From NCBI GenBank assembly GCA_045540975.1, contig JAZQIE010000092.1:1-6893 (forward strand): DNA of 6,893 nucleotides, written 5' to 3'. Below the pieces are notes generated by a model that saw only the letters and a program-made list of their open reading frames with translations, ran no database searches and was not told the DNA's origin. The translations under genes were made by a program, and so were the position numbers. This DNA is from SIG510 sp045540975 (GTDB taxonomy: Bacteria > Bacillota > Clostridia > Oscillospirales > JAAYXM01). Below, piece after piece: positions 1-5,801 of the stretch (its first letter is position 1; every line of letters begins with the position of its first letter).

Positions 1-1045
1 ATCCTTTGAACAGCTCGGCGCGTGGGTCGGAGAGGGAGTAGACCGCGTGACCCATGCCGTAGATGAGTCCCGCTTTGTCGAAGGCTTCCTTGCGGAGAAG
101 TTTTTTCAGGTATGCGCTGATTTCATCTTCGTCTTCCCAATCCGAAACATTCTGTTTTAAGTCGTCAAACATCTGCACAACCTTGATATTTGCGCCGCCG
201 TGCTTGGGGCCTTTGAGCGAGCCGAGCGATGCCGCGACCGAGGAATAGGTGTCGGTACCCGAGGACGAGACCACATGGGTGGTGAAGGTGGAGTTGTTGC
301 CGCCGCCGTGCTCGGCATGGAGCACCAGCGCAAGGTCCAAAATCCGTGCCTCAAGCTTTGTATACGAACTGTCCGCGCGCAGAAGATGCAGAATGTTTTC
401 CGCGGTGGAATACTTGCGCATGGGACGGTGGATGATGAGGCTCTGCCCATCGTGGTAATGACGGTATGCCTGATAGCCGTAGACCGCGAGCATGGGGAAG
501 AGTGCAATCAGCTGCAAGGATTGGCGCAGCACATTCGGGACCGAGATATCGTCCGCATGATCGTCATACGAATACAGGGTGAGGACACTGCGCGCAAGGG
601 TGTTCATCATATCCACGCTTGGCGCTTTCATGATAATATCACGCACAAAGTTGGTGGGGAGTGCGGTGCGGTAATCCGCCAAAAGATGGCGGAAATGCTT
701 GAGTGCATCGTGGTCGGGAAGTTCGCCCAACATAAGCAGATAGGTGATTTCCTCAAAGCCGAATCGGTCTTCGGATACAAACCCGTGCACCAAATCCTCC
801 ACATTGTAGCCGCGATAAAAGAGCTTTCCCTCGCAGGGGAGGGACTCGCCCGCGGGACCTGTGATGCTGGAGCGAATCTCTGACACCTCGGTGAGGCCGG
901 TGAGGACACCGCGGCCGTTTAAGTCGCGCAGACCGCGGTTGACCTGATACTTTTGATAGAGTGACGGGTCAATCCTGCTGTTGCGACCGCAAATCTCGGT
1001 CAACGCCAGAATTTCGGGCGTGACTTCGTAAATCTTCTTTGCCAT
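1..1045 (-). CDS. citrate synthase (citrate/2-methylcitrate synthase family), C-terminus cut off by window edge
   Basis: Condenses oxaloacetate with acetyl-CoA (possibly propionyl-CoA) to citrate in the cytoplasm; in clostridia this usually feeds 2-oxoglutarate and glutamate synthesis. I translated it from the ATG at 1045-1043; the frame stays open for 348 codons to the left edge. Seen: the HAEHGGGN motif (H243, H246), GPKHGGAN with H282, and GMGHAV with H333, matching the two catalytic histidines of the family (His274 and His320 in pig enzyme), followed by SDPR with R342 matching the oxaloacetate-binding Arg329. The catalytic aspartate, expected near residue 388, lies outside the window, as does about a quarter of the usual ~450 residues. 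The ~60-residue N-terminal stretch before the core resembles the longer clostridial type rather than short GltA. The start is supported by AAGGAG six bases upstream (1052-1057) and a dedicated promoter. gltA/citZ-type naming is possible, but citrate versus 2-methylcitrate preference cannot be decided here. Confidence 0.93.
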   Translation of the reverse strand, partial: MAKKIYEVTPEILALTEICGRNSRIDPSLYQKYQVNRGLRDLNGRGVLTGLTEVSEIRSSITGPAGESLPCEGKLFYRGYNVEDLVHGFVSEDRFGFEEITYLLMLGELPDHDALKHFRHLLADYRTALPTNFVRDIIMKAPSVDMMNTLARSVLTLYSYDDHADDISVPNVLRQSLQLIALFPMLAVYGYQAYRHYHDGQSLIIHRPMRKYSTAENILHLLRADSSYTKLEARILDLALVLHAEHGGGNNSTFTTHVVSSSGTDTYSSVAASLGSLKGPKHGGANIKVVQMFDDLKQNVSDWEDEDEISAYLKKLLRKEAFDKAGLIYGMGHAVYSLSDPRAELFKG

Positions 1046-1055
1046 AACTGTCTCC

Positions 1056-1072
1056 TTTCCAAATATTGGAAA
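1056..1072 (-). promoter_or_regulatory. 17-bp perfect palindrome in the citrate synthase leader, overlapping the ribosome binding site
   Basis: Minus-strand TTTCCAA-TAT-TTGGAAA has two exact 7-base arms around a 3-base centre. It lies just downstream of the expected transcription start (near 1079) and its right arm runs into the AAGGAG ribosome binding site at 1052-1057. It could be a repressor operator placed as a roadblock, or an RNA hairpin that partly hides the ribosome binding site. The 3-base loop and A/U-rich stem would make only a modest RNA hairpin, so a DNA operator is the slightly better guess. Caution: the right arm resembles the ordinary ribosome-binding context, since TTGGAAAGGA also precedes the DUF4340 gene in this window. 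Confidence 0.45.
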
Positions 1073-1085
1073 CCCTGATAGTTCT

Positions 1086-1114
1086 ATTATATCGGAAATT
1101 CAACCGATTTTCAA
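1086..1114 (-). promoter_or_regulatory. SigA-type promoter of the citrate synthase gene
   Basis: On the minus strand, TTGAAA (1114-1109) and a perfect TATAAT (1091-1086) are separated by exactly 17 bases, a near-consensus vegetative promoter. Transcription would start around 1079, giving a leader of roughly 34 bases before the ATG at 1045. The -35 box begins one base after the U-tract of the upstream operon's terminator, so citrate synthase is an independent transcription unit. Confidence 0.85.
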
Positions 1115-1115
1115 G

Positions 1116-1148
1116 AAAAAACTGCGGAGTGGCAGACTCCGCAGTTTT
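1116..1148 (-). terminator. intrinsic terminator of the ABC/Gld operon
   Basis: Minus-strand arms at 1148-1136 and 1130-1118 (AAAACTGCGGAGT and its exact complement) form a 13-bp stem with a 5-base loop (1135-1131). The last stem bases belong to a run of six T (1121-1116). It begins six bases after the TAA of the DUF4340 gene, marking the end of the four-gene operon. The A-run at the other side of the stem gives the opposite strand a short TTTT as well, but no plus-strand gene needs it. Confidence 0.92.
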
Positions 1149-1154
1149 GTTTCT

Positions 1155-2570
1155 TTATTCGAACATTGCAGGGATGGTGCCACCGGATTTCACCGTGTCA
1201 AACGCGGTGATGAGCTCGTTGACCTGATTGACGTTGACATAGTAACGTGCGGTGCCGTCGATAATCGCGGCGTAGTGACGGTCATTGATTTCACAAAGCT
1301 TCAAGGTGGTGGTGTTACCGTTTTTCAGTTTCATGGTGATGGTGAGTTTGGGGTCACCGTACTTCATGGAACTGTCAAGCTTGCCCTGCAAGGTGAATCG
1401 AACGGTGAGAAGGAAGAGGTTGCTGATGTTATCGGCAGACATCTCCTTACCGTTGAAGGTTGCGGATGCCGGGTTGGTGCTTTGGATGATGAAGTTGTTG
1501 ACCTTGCCGTCCGCCATTTGATACTGCACCGAGGAGACCGTGTCCATATTGTGCAGGAAGATGAGCTTGAGCATCAGGTCGGTGTAGTCCACATCCACAA
1601 ACGGGATGGGTTCTTTGGTTGCTACAACGCTGTTTGCGCCGTCGAGCATGACGTAGTTGCCGCCGTTTTCACTTGCTCCGCCGATGAGGAAGGAGATGAC
1701 CTTGCCGTCTGCATCCTCAAACTCAACACGGACCGGATGGTCGAGCCCGTATTTTGCGAGGTCCTTGGGGTTGTCCTCCACCAAGGTCTCGGAAGCGATT
1801 GCAATCAGCGGCTGTAAGAGAGTGCCTTCGAGTGCTTCGTTGGAAACGTCCGCCTGCGCAGGGGACTTGATTTCGTACTGCGCGACCGCGGTTTCTTCGC
1901 TGGTGGAGATGTCCTTGCTCTTTGCCTCCACAATCAGCTTATCCTCGCCCTCACGCTCGATGGTGACCTTGCGGATTTCGGTGGTTTCCTTATACGGACC
2001 GAAGAGGGTGAAGACGCGGTAATCGTTTAAGGTTTTCATCAGCATTTCTTCGGAAGAGCCGCCGATGAGGTAGACAATGCCGGTATCCGCGCGTTTGAGA
2101 TAGATACCGTCGCCCGACGGAGCGTCCTTACCGAGCAGCATGGTGATTTCCTCACCGTCGGTATAAGACACGTGAATCTCGCGCTGGGGTTTGTCAAAAC
2201 CGAATTCCTTGTCCTTGGCATTCGGGATTTCCTGAATCGCGGCAAGGAAGCCGACATAACCGGTCAGGTCGGTGAGTGCCTTCTGGTCATATGCCAGATT
2301 CTTGTCCCCACCGTGGAGGGTGGCGACGGTGTTGCCGGTGTCGTCAAGGGAATATTCGATGGAGAATTTCTCGCCGGAATCCGCTTTGACTTCGACCTTC
2401 TTGACCGAGGTCGCGGATTTCTGGATAATCATGAGCATTGCGTTTTCCGCCTTGTTGGACGGGGTGATTTCCTCCGCCTCATTCGGCAGAAGCTTAATCA
2501 CCGCAAACAACACACCTGCAATCACCAAGCAAGCGATTGCGGCGATGAGTATGGGCTTGAACTGTTTCAT
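1155..2570 (-). CDS. DUF4340 membrane-anchored extracytoplasmic protein (Gld-type ABC operon)
   Basis: A 471-residue protein of unknown biochemical role, last gene of the ABC operon. Seen: a short basic N-terminus (MKQFK), one hydrophobic helix at about residues 4-28 with no lipobox cysteine, then a long polar region that should lie outside the membrane. The soluble part holds three related units at about 123-184, 274-335 and 404-457. Each opens with an aromatic-G...DxP/DP signature (FGFDKP, YGLDHP, YGDP), then a beta stretch, a DG or NG turn, a hydrophobic strand (often LLG/LIG) and a tyrosine-containing strand. DUF4340 proteins commonly sit beside GldG-like genes, which fits the assignment. 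The start is the ATG at 2570; a TTG in frame at 2588 is less likely because the ribosome binding site would then lie inside the coding region. The upstream gap is 18 bp, and a strong terminator follows the stop codon. Confidence 0.82.
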   Translation of the reverse strand: MKQFKPILIAAIACLVIAGVLFAVIKLLPNEAEEITPSNKAENAMLMIIQKSATSVKKVEVKADSGEKFSIEYSLDDTGNTVATLHGGDKNLAYDQKALTDLTGYVGFLAAIQEIPNAKDKEFGFDKPQREIHVSYTDGEEITMLLGKDAPSGDGIYLKRADTGIVYLIGGSSEEMLMKTLNDYRVFTLFGPYKETTEIRKVTIEREGEDKLIVEAKSKDISTSEETAVAQYEIKSPAQADVSNEALEGTLLQPLIAIASETLVEDNPKDLAKYGLDHPVRVEFEDADGKVISFLIGGASENGGNYVMLDGANSVVATKEPIPFVDVDYTDLMLKLIFLHNMDTVSSVQYQMADGKVNNFIIQSTNPASATFNGKEMSADNISNLFLLTVRFTLQGKLDSSMKYGDPKLTITMKLKNGNTTTLKLCEINDRHYAAIIDGTARYYVNVNQVNELITAFDTVKSGGTIPAMFE

Positions 2571-2576
2571 AAATCT

Positions 2577-2584
2577 CTTCCTTT
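2577..2584 (-). promoter_or_regulatory. ribosome binding site that fixes the start of the DUF4340 gene
   Basis: Minus-strand AAAGGAAG lies in the 18-bp gap after the GldG-like stop codon. Its AAGGA core ends eight bases before the ATG at 2570. The longer in-frame reading from TTG at 2588 would absorb this site into the protein (as MERKRF) and has no ribosome binding site of its own, so the ATG is preferred. Confidence 0.75.
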
Positions 2585-2588
2585 CCAA

Positions 2589-4055
2589 TCAGCGATGGCG
2601 GCGTTTGATGAACATATAAATGCCTGCTGCCAAAATCAACAGCGGGAGTGCGACCACGAGTACCCAGAACAAAATGTTGACTGTGGTGGCACGCAGGTTG
2701 AGGTCATAACTGCCCTGCACGATGACAGGAGCAACCTCCATGGTCTCGGAAGCGGGGCTGCCGTAACCGACCAGTTCATTGAGGAACGAGTTGTTAAGGG
2801 TGAAGGATGCGCTCAAAACCTGCTCTGCCGCAAAATCGATGCCGGAGAATGCAAACACGCGGGAAGGCTTTTCGCCCGAGGTGGGAGAGACCATGGTCTC
2901 GGACAGTGCAACAACCGGGAACGGACCCCGAATGTCGCCGTCCGCATAGCCTTCTGCAACCGAGATGTCCGCGGTGCGCTCTTTTGCAAAGGAGGTGTAC
3001 GCAGCGGTTTCTGCGAGGGAGACCACCTTGCGGTCATTCTGTTCCTCCCAAAGCAGGGTGATGGGATGCGACATGATGGAAACTAAGACCTGCTGCTGGA
3101 GACCCGGCTGAATGGTGATGAGGTCGTTTTGGGTGGGCATCGCGAAGACGCCGCTGTTGTCACCTTCAACACCGAGGCCGTTTTCTTCGTCCAAAACAAT
3201 CTGATTCTCGAAACGGAGACCCCATTCGGTGAGGTAACGGTCGAGCACTTCAAGACGTGCCGCCTGCGGATTCCAGAAGAGGAACAGATTGGTGTCGCCC
3301 TTTGCGAGGAAGGCGTCAATCTTGGTGATTTCTCGCGCCGCAAAGTCGGTGGTCGGGCCTGCGATGAGCAGGTGGTTGACATCCTCGGGGATGTCCTGCG
3401 TGAGCAGGTTGACCGTGACCGCTTCAATGCCGTTGCCGGTGAAGATGTTGGTCATACCGGGCAGGTCTGCCTCGTTGTGACCCGTGATGATTGCAACACG
3501 GGAGAGCTTTTCGGACAGGACATGGAGCAGCGCCGAGTTAATCGAGGATTCAATCTGATAAATCGCCTGCTGCTTGTTGGGCTGCTCTTCGCTTGCGCCA
3601 ACCTGCATTTTCAGGTCGGACTCGGGCACCATGACATAACGCTTTTCGGATGCGACAACCAAAAGCGCATCCTCCGCCTTGGTGGCGTTGGGGAATTGCT
3701 CGTAGAAGGTGACCTGAACGTTTGGGTCGATGTATTCGTGCTTGATGTGTCCGCCCGAGAGGGTGTTGTAGCGCGCAAGGTTTTCCGAGAGGCGCACACC
3801 GTCTTCGCTGGCTTCGACCAGATTTTTATGCTTTAAGACGTAAATGGTGACATCCTCATCCACGGTTTTGAGGAACTCCGCGGTCTCCTCGCTGACCGAG
3901 TAGCCGCTGTCCAAAGAAAGGTCAAGCTGGATGGAGAATCGGTCGGAGAGAATGCCGACCAAGATGTTCATGAGAACCACCATCACGCATACAACCAGAA
4001 TAAACAGGGTGGAAATGGATGCATATTTGAGTTTTTTCTTATTAATCTTCATCAT
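2589..4055 (-). CDS. GldG-like ABC transporter auxiliary protein
   Basis: A 488-residue membrane protein of the GldG / 'ABC-type uncharacterized transport system' family. Seen: a basic N-terminus (KINKKKLK), a transmembrane helix at about 12-37, a large extracytoplasmic region, and a second helix at about 457-483 followed by the basic tail KRRHR, so both ends should be cytoplasmic. After the first helix come the family's DLSLDSGYSVSEET region (45-58), a thioredoxin-like DVTIYVL strand (68-74), and VAIITGHNE (187-195) at the start of the second half, where related proteins usually have TGHGE. It probably works with the preceding ATPase and permease as a periplasmic-side or wall-side module; the substrate is unknown. 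The ribosome binding site AGGAGG (4060-4065) sits four bases from the first ATG (4055) and seven from the next (4052), so translation may start one codon later. The gene lies nine bases after the permease stop and the site overlaps that stop codon, implying coupled translation. Confidence 0.87.
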   Translation of the reverse strand: MMKINKKKLKYASISTLFILVVCVMVVLMNILVGILSDRFSIQLDLSLDSGYSVSEETAEFLKTVDEDVTIYVLKHKNLVEASEDGVRLSENLARYNTLSGGHIKHEYIDPNVQVTFYEQFPNATKAEDALLVVASEKRYVMVPESDLKMQVGASEEQPNKQQAIYQIESSINSALLHVLSEKLSRVAIITGHNEADLPGMTNIFTGNGIEAVTVNLLTQDIPEDVNHLLIAGPTTDFAAREITKIDAFLAKGDTNLFLFWNPQAARLEVLDRYLTEWGLRFENQIVLDEENGLGVEGDNSGVFAMPTQNDLITIQPGLQQQVLVSIMSHPITLLWEEQNDRKVVSLAETAAYTSFAKERTADISVAEGYADGDIRGPFPVVALSETMVSPTSGEKPSRVFAFSGIDFAAEQVLSASFTLNNSFLNELVGYGSPASETMEVAPVIVQGSYDLNLRATTVNILFWVLVVALPLLILAAGIYMFIKRRHR

Positions 4056-4058
4056 ACA

Positions 4059-4066
4059 CCCTCCTT
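4059..4066 (-). promoter_or_regulatory. ribosome binding site of the GldG-like gene, overlapping the permease stop codon
   Basis: Minus-strand TAAGGAGGG joins the permease TAA (4067-4065) and the Shine-Dalgarno sequence in one string. A ribosome ending on the permease would uncover or reinitiate at the GldG-like start. Spacing is four bases to the ATG at 4055 and seven to the ATG at 4052; the second spacing is closer to the usual optimum. Confidence 0.7.
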
Positions 4067-4769
4067 AACTCCAACGCTGTTTTTCAATCACGCGCGAGGT
4101 CATGAAGAGGAAGACACCGGTGATGCTGAGGAAGTACACAACATCCGCCAGAGTGAAGATCCCGCGGAAGAAATTGAAATAACGGGTGACCATGGAGAAG
4201 AACTCCATCACCGCCGCAATCCAAGGAATGGAGGTGGAGGTGAAGAGCAGGTTGGAGAGCCAGAAGAGTGCGAGCGCTACGATGGAAAGCAGCGCGGAGA
4301 TAATCTGACTCTTGGTGAGCGAGGAGAAGAAGAGCGAGATTGCAATGTATGCACTCGCGGCGAAGATGATTGCAATGTAGTTGCCGACAATCTTCGCGGT
4401 GGGAAGGGTGCCCGCAGCCGCAACGATGATGGGATACACCAAGGTGAGGGAAAGCGCGATGAGGAAGACCGCCAGTGCCGCAAAGAACTTACCCAGCACG
4501 ATACCGGTTGTGGAAACCGGTGCGGTGAGCAGGAGCTGGTCGGTACGCTGACGCTTCTCTTCGCTCCACAGACGCATGGTCATCAGCGGAATGAGAACGA
4601 TGAGATAAATCATCATCAAATTGAAGATGTGGGTAAAATCGCTGGTATAGAACTGGAGATTGTCGAAATAAAAGAAGAGGTTGGAAAGCAAAATGAAGAT
4701 GGCGCAGAAAATGTACCCGATCGGGCCTGTGAAATACGCCTGAAGTTCACGTTTGAAAATAGCAAGCAT
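4065..4769 (-). CDS. ABC-2 type permease, GldF-like
   Basis: A 234-residue integral membrane subunit that should pair with the ATPase encoded three bases upstream. Seen: six hydrophobic helices at about 17-36, 48-66, 95-118, 128-149, 156-176 and 209-225, the usual ABC-2 half-transporter layout. The N-terminal IFKRELQAYFTGPIGY and the cytoplasmic loop MRLWSEEKRQRTDQLLLTAPVS (from residue 65) are hallmark features of the GldF/ABC-2 permease family; the loop probably contacts the ATPase. With only one permease gene in the operon, it likely acts as a homodimer. The ATG at 4769 is four bases beyond the ATPase TAA; an AAGGGGG run inside the end of the ATPase gene lies about 11 bases upstream, a long spacing that suggests dependence on translation of the preceding gene. 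Length and architecture are normal, with no sign of damage. Confidence 0.9.
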   Translation of the reverse strand: MLAIFKRELQAYFTGPIGYIFCAIFILLSNLFFYFDNLQFYTSDFTHIFNLMMIYLIVLIPLMTMRLWSEEKRQRTDQLLLTAPVSTTGIVLGKFFAALAVFLIALSLTLVYPIIVAAAGTLPTAKIVGNYIAIIFAASAYIAISLFFSSLTKSQIISALLSIVALALFWLSNLLFTSTSIPWIAAVMEFFSMVTRYFNFFRGIFTLADVVYFLSITGVFLFMTSRVIEKQRWS

Positions 4770-4772
4770 TCG

Positions 4773-5723
4773 TTACGCATCCCCCTTCTTGTTGTTTTTG
4801 GTAAGTTCGCTGAAGACATCCTCCAAGGAGGTGCCGACCGCCTGGAAGGAGAGTACCGCAAAGTCCTGCTTTGCGAGTGCCAAAACCAGAGTCTTGCGAA
4901 TGTCGGAATCGGTTTCGGTGGAAATCAAATAATCAAACGCACCCGGCTCGCCCTCTTTCTGCACTTTGGCGGAGGTGATGCCGTCCATTCCCTGCAAGAC
5001 CGAAAGCACCGCCTTTTGCGCGCCTTCCACACGCACGAGATACTGCTTGCCCGACGCTGTGGTTTCGGTGATGTTCTCGGTGGTGTCGTTTGCCACGATC
5101 TTGCCGCCGCTGATCATCAGCACGCGCTCACAAACCGCGTTGACTTCGGGCAGAATGTGGGTGGAAAGGATGATGGTACGCTCTTTTCCGAGCGCACGAA
5201 TCATGTTTCGGATTTCAATGATCTGATTCGGGTCCAGACCGACGGTGGGTTCGTCGAGAATCAAAACCTCGGGGTCTCCGATGAGTGCCTGCGCGAGACC
5301 GACACGCTGCTTATACCCCTTGGAGAGGTTGCCCACGATACGATTTCTCACATGCTCGATGCCGACCAGCTTACACACCTCGCTGATGTGTACCTCGCGG
5401 CCTTTGTGGTTGACCTTCTTGAGGTTATAGACAAAGCTCAAATACTCGTTGACCGTCATGTCCAAATAAAGCGGCGGCTGTTCGGGCAGATACCCGATGC
5501 ACTTTCTCGCCTCGATGGGGTCGTCAAGCACGTCGTAACCGTTAATCTTGACCGTACCGCTCGTTGCGGAGAGATATCCGGTGATAATGTTCATTGTGGT
5601 GGATTTGCCCGCACCGTTCGGACCGAGGAAACCGACAATTTCACCTTTCTGAATGGAAAAAGAAATGTTATCAACAGCAAGGTTCGAGCCGTATTTCTTG
5701 GTCAAACCGATAACTTCTATCAT
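4773..5723 (-). CDS. ABC transporter ATP-binding protein, GldA-like
   Basis: A 316-residue cytoplasmic ATPase that should power the permease encoded downstream. All nucleotide-binding elements are intact: Walker A GPNGAGKST (34-42), Q-loop glutamine Q82 in YLPEQPPLY, signature LSKGYKQR (133-140), Walker B VLILDEP with D157 and catalytic E158, D-loop GLDP (163-165 region), and switch histidine H189. The signature has LSKGY instead of LSGGQ, common in ABC-2 exporters of this group. Residues about 225-305 form the extra C-terminal domain typical of GldA/CcmA-like ATPases, ending in SLEDVFSELT. The start is well supported: AGGAGGAG at 5737-5730 is six bases before the ATG. It is the first gene of the four-gene operon. 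The family covers exporters of drugs, bacteriocins and polymers, so ATPase type alone does not give the substrate; the neighbours point to the Gld type. Confidence 0.95.
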   Translation of the reverse strand: MIEVIGLTKKYGSNLAVDNISFSIQKGEIVGFLGPNGAGKSTTMNIITGYLSATSGTVKINGYDVLDDPIEARKCIGYLPEQPPLYLDMTVNEYLSFVYNLKKVNHKGREVHISEVCKLVGIEHVRNRIVGNLSKGYKQRVGLAQALIGDPEVLILDEPTVGLDPNQIIEIRNMIRALGKERTIILSTHILPEVNAVCERVLMISGGKIVANDTTENITETTASGKQYLVRVEGAQKAVLSVLQGMDGITSAKVQKEGEPGAFDYLISTETDSDIRKTLVLALAKQDFAVLSFQAVGTSLEDVFSELTKNNKKGDA

Positions 5724-5756
5724 TTCCTACTCCTCCTATTTTTGATTTCTAAGAAA

Positions 5757-5765
5757 ATAGTATCA
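5757..5765 (-). promoter_or_regulatory. candidate extended -10 promoter of the ABC/Gld operon
   Basis: On the minus strand TGATACTAT contains a TG one base before a TATAAT-like hexamer (TACTAT, 5762-5757), the extended -10 arrangement. No good -35 box stands 16-18 bases upstream (sequence there is about CACTCT), so the promoter would rely on the extended -10. It would give a leader of about 27 bases to the ATG at 5723. Because no terminator is visible after aspS, read-through transcription is an alternative or additional source. Confidence 0.4.
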
Positions 5766-5782
5766 CAAACTGAAAAACAGAG

Positions 5783-5791
5783 TGTGGATAA
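5783..5791 (-). promoter_or_regulatory. perfect DnaA box 9-mer
   Basis: The minus strand reads TTATCCACA, an exact match to the DnaA-box consensus TTATNCACA, in the 78-bp gap between aspS and the ABC operon and about 20 bases upstream of the candidate -10 element. No second box was seen near it, so this is not an origin. It may be a DnaA-responsive promoter site, a titration site, or coincidence in AT-rich sequence. Confidence 0.4.
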
Positions 5792-5801
5792 ACTGTGAAT
5801 T

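Noticed and set aside
200..883. Plus-strand open frame of 227 codons opposite citrate synthase
   Set aside because: The minus-strand frame carries the citrate synthase active-site motifs over the same bases; no ribosome binding site or promoter supports the plus-strand reading.
1092..1107. Inverted repeat TCGG-N8-CCGA inside the spacer of the citrate synthase promoter
   Set aside because: Arms are only four bases with no symmetry inside the 8-base centre, so chance is a sufficient explanation.
2571..2588. TTG start giving the DUF4340 protein six extra N-terminal residues (MERKRF)
   Set aside because: The extension is the ribosome binding site itself read as codons; the ATG at 2570 has proper spacing.
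2172..3086. Plus-strand open frame of 304 codons antisense to the DUF4340 and GldG-like genes
   Set aside because: Its translation is rich in Cys, His, Asp and Arg with no domain pattern, and it runs across a gene junction of the real operon; shadow frame.
1155..5723. Interpretation of the operon as gliding motility genes
   Set aside because: Only the gldA/F/G-type part is present; no GldK/L/M/N, SprA or other type 9 secretion and gliding partners are in the window, and the context looks clostridial, not Bacteroidetes.
5783..5791. Replication origin at the DnaA box
   Set aside because: A single box with no cluster, no AT-rich unwinding region and no dnaA or dnaN gene nearby.
4629..5798. Plus-strand open frame of 389 codons antisense to the ABC ATPase and permease
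   Set aside because: It lies opposite genes with intact catalytic motifs and good ribosome binding sites, has no recognisable domain, and is explained by the codon bias of the real strand.
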